Positions 55,871-64,000 of a DNA stretch of 64,000 bases are shown in pieces. The notes beneath the pieces are model-generated. The model searched no databases. It saw nothing but the letters and a program-made list of their open reading frames with translations, and was not told the DNA's origin. The position numbers were made by a program, and so were the translations under genes. How positions within the stretch are numbered: position 1 is the stretch's first letter; each line of letters begins with the position of its first letter. Source of the stretch: Atrina japonica (lineage: Eukaryota > Mollusca > Bivalvia > Pterioida > Pinnidae); contig BROG01000073.1 in assembly GCA_030159075.1 (NCBI GenBank), positions 938,001 to 1,002,000 of the forward strand. Direction: 5' to 3'.

Positions 55871-57365
55871 ATACTTCAAACATAATTTTGTCAAGATATT
55901 ACAGTAGTGCATTGAACAGTACATCTACACATTTTCAATGATTATTTATTATCTGTCTTAAGATTCGCCGCTTCACATTTTAAAATGCAACCTTTGTATG
56001 ATTAAGACATTGTCTGTAATGGCATTACATTGAATATGTATTCTATTTTTTTTTTAGTTTTCTTCGCATATGCGTACAACTTAAAGTATAATGATATGTT
56101 TTGTCGAGATACCATTTTATCTGACACATAGATATCTAAATGTATTTCGTTTTTTTATCAGCAAAGAATAAATCACGCAAGTTTTAACAGTATCCTTGAC
56201 ACTACACTTCCAGTAATGTCTTTCATAATACATAAAAGAATACATTAATACAGCATTCAAGGGTGTCTAAAACAGACATGTTCCGGCCTGAAATAAAAGC
56301 AGAGCAAAACTATGCATATTTAAATATTTGACAACTAGCTCTACTACGGGATAGGGTAGGGTCAGTAATATATATGAAATTCATTTTCTGAACGTAGGCG
56401 GATAATTTAGAAAGGGAAAATATTACTGTTTATTTATCGTGTATTTTACAAAGGAACTGAAACTGTTTTTATTTACAGTCTAATTAAAAATAAAGGATAT
56501 AGATCTACCATGTTAAATTTGTGGACCATAAATGCTTCATTATGCCGTTAACGGCTTTCCTGCTAACCATCTATACCTGCGCGAAGTTTGCACACTTATT
56601 TTTGCCCAAAGTAAAATTGCAATGTCATTTCATGTAGATGACCAAATAGCATGTCACACACCTAGATCATGACCACGAATACATATATTCTTTTTTTTGT
56701 GATATTGAATTCTCGTATCTACATTTCTTGGCATATGTCCAGGAGAACATTTTTGTCATATAAGTATGTATTTAATTATCAATTATTTCTGAATCGAACA
56801 TATTATTTTCTGCATCGAATTGACTGGTAGATATCATATATTATTGAAATATCTAAAATGAAAGTTTAAATAAAAAACATCAGTGGATTTTACCCAAAGA
56901 AACATTTCCATGTGGATATAACAAACTTATTGCAAAACAGAACACAGTTAAACATGTTCAACTTTATATCAAGGGAACCTATTTAATCAATACGCAATAC
57001 GTTCAAGGCAATAATTCCAAGGTTTTATTTGTCTATTCCTCGTAAATTATATCCAATTATATTTTATATGTATACATTGTATTGTTACATTGTGACTAAG
57101 AAAACAATAATCACATCATTAAAGGCAAAGATACAGATAAACAGAAAAATTACGAGAGTTGACAGTTCAGGTTTTTGGTTGGTTTTATCTATATTTCATT
57201 CCACTAGGAAGTTATTTTTCATGGCAAACGTAATCCGCTAAAGGTAACACATACTAAAACCTTGTTATAATCTTATTTCAATACAATGAGGAGTTTTTTA
57301 CCAAACCGTGTGATTTTCGGTGAAAAACAAGCATAACATATTTTAACCGAGTGGGAATGATTGTA
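55871..57365. other. no gene recognised
   Basis: AT-rich intergenic DNA; only short frames without motifs. Confidence 0.35.
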
Positions 57366-57367
57366 AC

Positions 57368-57925
57368 CCTTATGTTTCAACGAATTAAGATACCACCCTT
57401 ATGTTTAAACAATTAAAGACCCCAACCCTTAATGTGTCAACCACTGAAGATCCCCGACCCTTATGTTTTAACCACAGAATACCCCCATCACTTATGGTTC
57501 TACCAGTGAAAACCCAACCCCTTATGTTTCAACCACTAAAGACCCCACCATTTATGTTTCAACTACAGAAGACCCCACCGCTTATGTTTTAACCAATAAA
57601 GACCTCACCTCTTATGTTTCCAACCACTGACGATCCCACCTCTTTTTACCAGTGAAAACCCAACCCCTTATGTTTCAACCACTAAAAACTCCACCCCTTA
57701 TGTTTCAACCATTGAAAACACAACCACTTATGTTTAAACCACTTAAGGTCTCACCCCTTAAGTTTCAGCCATTGAAAACCACCCTCTCCTTATGTTTCAA
57801 TCACTGAAGTCTCAAACCCTTATGTTTAAACCACTGAATACCCAAACCCTTATGTTTTAACCAATGAAGATTCCATCCTTTTGTTTAAATCACTGAAGAC
57901 CCAATCCCTTATGCTTCAACTACTG
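57368..57925. repeat. ~30-bp minisatellite
   Basis: About eighteen degenerate units of CCCTTATGTTTCAACCACTG then AAGACCCCAC. The short frame 57401-57592 only reads the repeat. Confidence 0.9.
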
Positions 57926-58059
57926 GTCTACTATGAACACTTCTTGACAATCAAGTATTTCCTCACTCTTGGTCAATGTTCTCCAATCAATCTATAAGAG
58001 ATACCAAAGTGTGAACAGTAGCAAGGTCCACCAGAAAATACACTAATATGGTGACATTT

Positions 58060-58450
58060 CGACAAACACTGTCTGGAAAAATCTAGAGGTGATATCAGGT
58101 GTTGCAGAGGGAAAAAAATCCTCTGTCATCTGTCACACTGCCATGATTCATCAGTCAGATGAACCTACCTATCAACGTCCACAGTTGACTGTCGCAATGC
58201 CATTATTCTACAGTCATGTTAGCAGGGTTTGATAACGTATATTGAATGCCAACGTCCTCTGCCGACTGTCATACTGCCATGATTCTATAGTCATGTTAGC
58301 AGGGGTTTGATAACGTATATTGAATGCCAACGTCCTCTGCCGACTGTCACACTGCCATGATTCTATAGTCATGTTAGCAGGGGTTTGATAACGTATATTT
58401 GAATGCCTACGTCCTCTGCCGACTGTCATACTGCCATGATTCTATAGTCA
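58060..58450. repeat. 78-bp tandem repeat, possibly PLE-tail derived
   Basis: About 3.5 units of GTCATGTTAGCAGGGGTTTG, ATAACGTATATTGAATGCC, AACGTCCTCTGCCGACTGTC and ATACTGCCATGATTCTATA. The CCGACTGTCA-CTGCCATGATTCTATAGTC part aligns loosely with the PLE tail GACCGGCCACACCCGCCGTG then AGTCCACAGTC. Minus-strand frame 58214-58429 is an artefact. Confidence 0.75.
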
Positions 58451-58473
58451 GACAATAACATGGATAGGCCTAT

Positions 58474-58627
<154 letters not shown>

Positions 58628-59247
58628 TATTTACTCGCCAGCAAGTTCGTGTAGACCAACTATAGGTCATATTTCCATAGTTACTGAATCCCACATTTTG
58701 TAAATAAATCAATGTCTATTCTTTTAATCATCTCTACATTTCATATAGAACTAAGGACGTTTTGAATTATCGGAAACTTTACTTTGAACGCAATTTTGTC
58801 GATAACAAAATATTCTATCATATGTGGCGTTTAAGATAATTTAAGTTTCGTATTGAAGTATTACAAACACAATACCAAAGTTACAATGCTCAAGACGATA
58901 TCGTTTCTGTCAATCAGACGTCATCAGTTGAGCTCCAATTTAATAAGTATGTATATTCTCCAAAGAGAAAGTGGTATCAAACAAGGCCAAATAATAACTC
59001 TAAAAGTATAGCCGAAATCCGTCTAAGACCAACCAATGTAAAAAAAAATGACCATCTTAGCTTTATAAAATTTTCGAATTTAAATGGTGTTGTTAGTGCC
59101 AAATATTACTTTAGTATAAGATGAACAGCTAGTACCGAAATACCAGGTACTAGGTTTATGTATACCCTCGGGGACTCAAACGGTCCACCAGCAGTGGCAA
59201 CGACCTAGAGGATGTGAAAACGTTATGTTTTGGACTTTATTTTTCAG

Positions 59248-59718
59248 AGGAAGTACATTATACAACAAAACAGATGATTCAAACATGGGAAACAAAAAGA
59301 GTAAAATACTTTCTTCTAAAACGATACACGATCTGCAGAAAGTAGTGGATTTCAGTGACGAAGAAATAAGATTCTGGTACGACCAATACAGAAGCAGTTG
59401 TAAAGATAAACGTTATTTGACAGTGTCGGAATTCACAAACGTTTATTCAAACGCATTTGGATGTGATGCCAGTGAATTTGCTGAACATTTATTTAGAACG
59501 TTTGATATAAATAAAAATGGTAAAGTGGACTTTAAAGAATTTCTGATAGGTCTCAGCGTATCATCAAGTGATGACGTCAAAAAGAAACTGAAGTGGGCTT
59601 TCAGCATGTATGATATCGATGGCAATGGGAATATTACACCTGACGAAATGTTGTCATTAATGCGAGTAAGTAACTTTCATTGCTCTTAAATATTTATGAA
59701 GAAATGATTTAAACATGG

Positions 59719-59782
<64 letters not shown>

Positions 59783-61074
59783 TATATATATATATATAAT
59801 ATTATTAATTATCTATGGTAATGTTACCCTAATACGGGATTGCTTGTCCGAACTTCATGAAGAACAGAAGTGAGCCAATATCGACTAAACTTTACCAATA
59901 TTGAAAATCTCGGCCAATATAGAAGTTAACTAACCAAATTAAAATTCAAATTAGAGCAACCGCCATTTTTTCTCTTAAACCCGAACCGTTTGTTTTCCGT
60001 GCAGCATTGGATTAGTTGAGTTGATTAATAGTGTGCCCATCAATCAGTGTTTTCCATATTGACCTAGTTATTGGAGATGAGTCGAAGGTCATTGCAATAA
60101 CTAGGCTAATATGGAATCACTGATGAATAACCCTTTAAGACAACGCTTTCGAACGATTTTGGAGAGCAGTCGTGGCTCCGTGGTAGAATGCTCGATTTGC
60201 AACCGGAGGGTTCGAGCCTCGGTGGAGGAGGCTGGCTTTTCTTATCCTTCGGATGAAACAGTAATACCCGAGGTGCCGTGTCACAGACACCGTCTCCATA
60301 TAAGTGAAAGATTTGAGTGGGACGTTAAACAACAATACAACTACAACTACATCGAACTATTTTGCTGAATCATGAAAGAAAAATACCTTTGTGACAATAT
60401 CTTTCGAAACTGGGATCTACGGTTCAGAATTTTGTTGTTATTGATGTTGTTGTTTGGTTAATTCTTGTCACAAAACGAGTCAAGTGGAAGTGATTCCGCT
60501 ATTAATAGATATGGGATACATACAATAAATTGTTACATTGTCAGTGACCTATATTTAGGGTTTGTTATACTACAATGTGACAGGTATGGTGTACTGAGAT
60601 TCTACGGACTATTTTATCTGCCGTTTTAAATACTGTATTTCTTGAAATTTTCGCTCCCATTTAATTTTCGCCGTTTTCGCCAGTAGATGAGAGGGAGAAT
60701 TTAAAAATGAAAGCGAAAGTTCAAGTTAAATAAGTTCAACAAGGAAATACGTGTCATTTATTAGACTATAGTGATTTGGTACGAATTCTGTCGTAAAATG
60801 GCAAAAATAACCAAGGGCGAAATTTTGCAGTTATACAGTACTGGGCCACATATATTCTCAATTCTATTAATTTACTTCATTGTAGTCGATTTTTGATATG
60901 ACACCATCTATCAGAAAACCAAAGGACTTGGACACACCAGAAAAAATGACAGAACATTTGTTTCAGAAGATGGATTTGGATGGTAATGGAGAAATTTCTT
61001 GGAGAGAATTTTATGAATGCGCAAGGAAAGACCCAGTCGTGTTATCTATGCTTCAACTAAATCCTGATTCATAG
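59248..61074 (+). CDS. NCS-like EF-hand calcium sensor B (2 exons, 189 aa)
   Basis: Coding exons 59285-59665 and 60886-61074; donor CGA|GTAAGT, acceptor CATTGTAG, phase 0. The frame is open further upstream (to 59225), but an acceptor TTATTTTTCAG ends at 59247 and the ATG at 59285 gives MGNKKSK, a myristoylation site (G2, S6, K7), so that start is chosen. EF1 is degenerate (DQYRSSCKDKRY). EF2 loop 74-85 (DINKNGKVDFKE), EF3 loop 110-121 (DIDGNGNITPDE) and EF4 loop 157-168 (DLDGNGEISWRE) have full ligand sets. The intron falls after EF3 exactly as in gene A 13 kb upstream, and exon sizes are nearly equal (381 and 189 versus 369 and 198), so the two are probably tandem paralogues. Likely a membrane-switch calcium sensor; target unknown. 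Confidence 0.88.
59285..59665 (+). CDS. NCS-like B exon 1
   Basis: Residues 1-127: myristoylation site, degenerate EF1, canonical EF2 and EF3, ending SLMR. Confidence 0.88.
59720..59798. repeat. (AT)n microsatellite in intron of NCS-like B
   Basis: AT tract with a single CAT interruption near 59781. Confidence 0.97.
60168..60352 (+). mobile_element. tRNA-derived SINE
   Basis: The head looks like a degenerate tRNA: A box TGGCTCCGTGG (60173-60183), a TTTGCAA anticodon-loop-like sequence (60196-60202) and B box GGTTCGAGCC (60209-60218), i.e. a polymerase III type 2 promoter. The body includes GTGTCACAGACACCGTCTCC and the tail TGAGTGGGACGTTAAACAAC then AATACAACTACAACTAC. The tail recurs at 29396 and 30979 on the minus strand. 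The stem pairing is too poor for a real tRNA gene. Confidence 0.75.
60886..61074 (+). CDS. NCS-like B exon 2
   Basis: Residues 128-189 and TAG: linker SIFDMTPSIRKPKDLDTPEK, canonical EF4, then ARKDPVVLSMLQLNPDS. The DPxxLxML ending is like the recoverin family C-terminus. Confidence 0.88.
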   Translation, partial: SIFDMTPSIRKPKDLDTPEKMTEHLFQKMDLDGNGEISWREFYECARKDPVVLSMLQLNPDS

Positions 61075-61267
61075 ATATGTATACTGATATCTCATTCATG
61101 AGTTCATTTCATATTTCAACTCATTTGATTATCTTTTTAAAATTGCATAACAGCATTACGCGTCACGATTATACTAACATAGTAGGGATATTGTTTATAT
61201 TTGCATATTTATATTTGTCTTTACTGTATGGGCTTCTTAAGGCGATTGGTTATAGCATTGCACTTTA

Positions 61268-61273
61268 AATAAA
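61268..61273 (+). terminator. candidate poly(A) signal of NCS-like B
   Basis: AATAAA about 194 bases after the stop codon. Confidence 0.4.
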
Positions 61274-61409
61274 AATGAAGAAGTACCAATGGATAATCGA
61301 AACTCAAAGTCCATTAGGATACAACAAATTAGATATACAAATGGTCTCAAAATGAAGAACAATTGCGAATCACAAACGGGGTGGGACCAGGTGTCCGGAA
61401 AAGATCAGT

Positions 61410-61605
61410 GCCATGAAGTCTCTCACCCTAATCAGCATGGCTTCGATTCCCACTGGAGGATAAGCTAATTATGAGAGGATGTTTGCCATTTTCTATGCGG
61501 AAGGTTACTTCTCGGATACATTGTAACTGGGTTTTCTCCTCCGTTATATAAAAAACTGCCAATGAAAAATTCTGAGTGTGACGTCAGACAACATTAAAGC
61601 AAACG
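61410..61605 (+). mobile_element. second SINE copy, degenerate
   Basis: B-box-like GGCTTCGATTCCCA (61438-61451), then GGATACATTGTAACTGGGTT, CTCCTCCGTTATATAA and the tail GTGTGACGTCAGACAACATT. It is related to the copy at 60168-60352 but carries the longer body that includes the ACATTGTAAC motif. Confidence 0.6.
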
Positions 61606-61709
61606 ATTAATCAATCTGATAAAAAAGATAAAGGATACCGAAATTTAAACCGTCAAGTGGTTCAAGAGACAGTATACAAATATGATGAACTTTGGACAAA
61701 CGCGTAGTT

Positions 61710-61830
61710 ACGAAAAATCCAGGGGTGGGATCAGGTGTCGTGGAAAAGTAAGCATCAACTGTTGACCGGTTACACAACCACTGCGGCTCCATAGTCAATT
61801 AAAATTGTGTGCACATCTGTCATGTAAAGC
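61710..61830 (-). repeat. PLE 3'-tail fragment
   Basis: GGGGTGGGATCAGGTGTCGT then GGAAAAGTAAGCATC, GTTGACCGGTTACAC and GGCTCCATAGTCAA follow the order of the copy L tail at 46800-46880 (AGGTGGGACCAGGTGCC, GCAAGCATCCCCTGTCGACC, GTGAGTCCACAGTCAA). Degenerate. Confidence 0.6.
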
Positions 61831-61974
61831 ATATTTCTAGAATACGATCCTCCATTACAACATGGACATAAGTCAGCGCTTAATGATATTATTGTAATAA
61901 AACTCATCAGAATTTCTAATTTATGACATCTAACTGATGTCATTTTCACCGTGCTTACCTTTTCACCGAACTCG

Positions 61975-62096
61975 AGAGGTGTCCATGTAACATTTGCGCC
62001 GGGTATGGCATACTAACAGGGGACGCTGACTCCTTCCAGACAATTAATTTAATCCGTTTGGAATTGGCAATTGTTCTTCGTATTGGGACCATTGGT
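61975..62096 (+). repeat. PLE-tail-related repeat, split copy
   Basis: GGCATACTAACAGGGGACGC then TGACTCCTTCC matches 55722-55751. The copy is interrupted at about 62097 by the fragment at 62097-62206 and its right part continues at about 62207. Confidence 0.5.
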
Positions 62097-62108
62097 ATAT
62101 ATAAAGAT

Positions 62109-62206
62109 TTCAGATACCAAAGTATAAATCAATAGAATGTCCAGGACATAGATACAAATCCGGTAAAAATGGACAAACACGGACCTCTGGAAACCAAGAG
62201 GTGGGA
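62109..62206 (-). mobile_element. 98-bp terminal fragment of the PLE
   Basis: CAGATACCAAAGTATAAATC through AACCAAGAGGTGGG is almost base-for-base identical to 46716-46813 (one difference seen: AATAGAATG versus AATAGGATG), in the same orientation as copy L. Confidence 0.85.
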
Positions 62207-62208
62207 TT

Positions 62209-62431
62209 TGTCGTATTCTAATGAACGTGGAGTTTCAATTATCCATTGGTACTTAATAACAATGAATGATATATTGAGAACCTGGTGTAACTTCGCCTAA
62301 TTTAGTTCACTTGCTTTTGTATCGCACTCTAACGAACGTGGAGTTTCAATTATCCATTGGTACTTAATAACAATGAATGATATATTGAGAACCTGGTGTA
62401 ACTTCGCCTAATTTAGTTCACTTGCTTTTGT
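62209..62431. repeat. 111-bp tandem duplication
   Basis: Two near-identical copies of GAACGTGGAGTTTCAATTAT ... CACTTGCTTTTGT, with GAACGTGG starts at 62223 and 62334. The first few bases of each copy differ (GTATTCTAAT versus GCACTCTAAC). Confidence 0.93.
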
Positions 62432-62519
62432 GAAGTAGCTGTCTGTTATTCATTTATAGCATGTGATACATACGTTTACGTTGCTAACCATTTAATCATA
62501 GCGTAGATTCACAACAAAT

Positions 62520-62520
<1 letters not shown>

Positions 62521-62605
<85 letters not shown>
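62521..62605. repeat. (AT)n microsatellite
   Basis: AT tract of about 85 bases. Confidence 0.97.
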
Positions 62606-62609
<4 letters not shown>

Positions 62610-63528
62610 GAATTATATTTTGTATCCTTGCTGCTCTATATTGTCTGTAGATCTTAAACAAACAATTATTCTCAAAACCCCGGTGAAGATGTAATATACA
62701 TTTTATAATGAATTAAACTATAGATAAGGCGATGATTTTATGTAATTATTTTTTTATTTACCGTTGTAATGGACATGACATACATACATGCAATGAAAAC
62801 ATTTACAATCAATTTCTTACACGTATGGTGTAGACTCGTAGACTAACCATTACTGATGACAGAAACTATCCGTTTTTAACAAAGATTTACTGTCAACAGA
62901 AAGGAATATCAATACGTGATGTACATACAATTCATCTGGTATATGATGGTATGGCGACATTTGAATGAGAGAAACATTAAAAAATATTACAATTCTATTT
63001 ACATGGAAACTAATTGGGATCAAAATCTTACAGTAATTATTGATTAATGAAGAACAATAGTAATAGAGTACACTCTATAGTCAGTGTTATCATAACAACG
63101 AAAATGGTGGACAAACTGTCATGTCCGATGGATTTAATGTAAAAGTTTCAATTGAAGGCTGTGCATTACCATAATAAACGCGCAATAATACTATAATGAT
63201 TTTTAACCAAAAAGAGTACGAGTGGGACAATTTGTCAGCAGTAATAATGGTATGGTAAGTTTATCAAAAGGTATTTCTCTGGTTTTGTGGTGAATAATTT
63301 TATATCAATTTCACTACTAAGTTTATGGTATTCTAACTTCTAGCAACAGGAGACTTCAAATATGTAAACATAAATTAATCAATATAATTTATAATTATAC
63401 AAATATACACATTTCTATAAATGTAATGACGTCATATCTATAGAAAACGTACTTTAAAACTGTAAGCCTGAATATGTTATATAATGATACAAACAGTTTT
63501 TCTAACATCTGACTATGGCGCCCGACAT
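62610..63528. other. 3' flank of the minus-strand gene
   Basis: No feature recognised except that it lies directly downstream of the stop codon of the minus-strand gene and probably includes its 3' UTR. Confidence 0.35.
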
Positions 63529-64000
63529 TTAATCTTCATCTGTGTGTCGTGAAAATTTGATCTGCATATCGTCAATGCCTTTGTTTGTCAGTTTAAGGTA
63601 CACATAGATAGTGACAATTGCTAGAATTATACCAAGTATAATCATGCCAAAACCAAGTCCCGCCATTGCACCTGAAATCAGAAACCAATAATGAAACATT
63701 TAAAAAGCACTGCAATGATGATGTATCTATGAATTATCTTCGATAATTAAAGCTGAATATTACTTCGATGATGAACCATTTACAAATGATAAAGTATGAG
63801 AAAATTTTAGTCAATAACCGGAAATAAAAGATGAAATGAATTTCTACGAAGAATATTTAATAAACATGCCACTTTACCTGAATGTGAATAAGGATGAGCT
63901 TGTTAAACTTTTTACGAAAAAAAAAATCTAAAAAATATCACTTTTAAATATAAAAGTTAAGTATAAACTCACCTGTTGAATACCCTGTTGATTTGGTTGT
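63529..64000 (-). CDS. C-terminal end of a single-pass membrane protein (partial, 2 exons)
   Basis: Exons on the minus strand: 64000-63973 (partial, runs off the window) and 63671-63529. Donor ACAG|GTGAGT, acceptor TGATTTCAG; the junction codon is G|GT. The encoded end reads TTKSTGYSTGAMAGLGFGMI, then ILGIILAIVTIYVYLKLTNK, then GIDDMQIKFSRHTDED and a stop. Seen: a Thr/Ser-rich stretch, one strongly hydrophobic helix of about 20 residues, a basic stop-transfer (KLTNK) and a 23-residue acidic-ended tail. This is the layout of a type I receptor or mucin-like protein. No family is recognised; the ectodomain lies outside the window. Confidence 0.65.

Noticed and set aside
59225..59284. Upstream in-frame ATG of NCS-like B (MFWTLFFRGS...)
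   Set aside because: A TTATTTTTCAG acceptor falls inside it at 59247, and it would bury the MGNKKSK myristoylation start.
60173..60235. Genuine tRNA gene (A box, B box, TTTGCAA loop)
   Set aside because: Anticodon and acceptor stems do not pair properly, and a SINE body and tail follow directly.

Overview
The window is animal nuclear DNA, AT-rich and intron-rich, most likely from a bivalve mollusc. This rests on two things: introns packed with bivalve-style interspersed repeats (pearl/HINE-like elements with tandem cores and terminal hairpins, tRNA-derived SINEs, Penelope-like retroelements), and genes whose short coding exons only make sense when spliced. The species was not identified. Nothing bacterial, viral or organellar was seen.

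Layout. 1-1150: no recognisable gene. 1150-7230: a large higher-order tandem array of 30-bp and 54-bp units; its long open frames are artefacts. 7640-11840: tandem-core interspersed elements. 12440-13080: a 49-bp minisatellite. 13394-36081 (+): a complete 12-exon gene for a 439-residue secretory-pathway DOMON/cytochrome b561 membrane protein (ferric-chelate reductase 1-like). Its introns hold minisatellites, MITE-like insertions (PIF/Harbinger-type, Tigger/pogo-type), a decayed mariner copy, pearl-like elements and a segmental duplication. 36082-46210: the 3' flank and repeat-rich intergenic DNA.

46251-52524 (+): a two-exon gene for a 188-residue myristoylated EF-hand protein of the neuronal calcium sensor (NCS) type. 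Its 5.7-kb intron contains a nested and tandem cluster of Penelope-like retroelement copies that look like the Naiad type, with an N-terminal GIY-YIG-like region followed by RT. 59285-61074 (+): a second two-exon NCS-like gene (189 residues) with the intron at the equivalent position, so the two look like tandem paralogues. 63529-64000 (-): the last exon and part of the preceding exon of a single-pass membrane protein that continues beyond the window.

How the genes relate. The b561 protein should move electrons across a membrane (ascorbate to ferric iron or another acceptor). The two NCS-like proteins should act as calcium-triggered myristoyl switches at membranes. Apart from the NCS pair there is no sign that these genes act together. 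No clearly new multi-gene system was found. The most unusual material is the retroelement nest inside the NCS intron, the pearl/HINE-like elements that share end architecture without sharing sequence, and mobile insertions whose empty sites can be read off because they landed in tandem repeats. All exon boundaries come from reading splice signals and phase by eye, with no transcript support.
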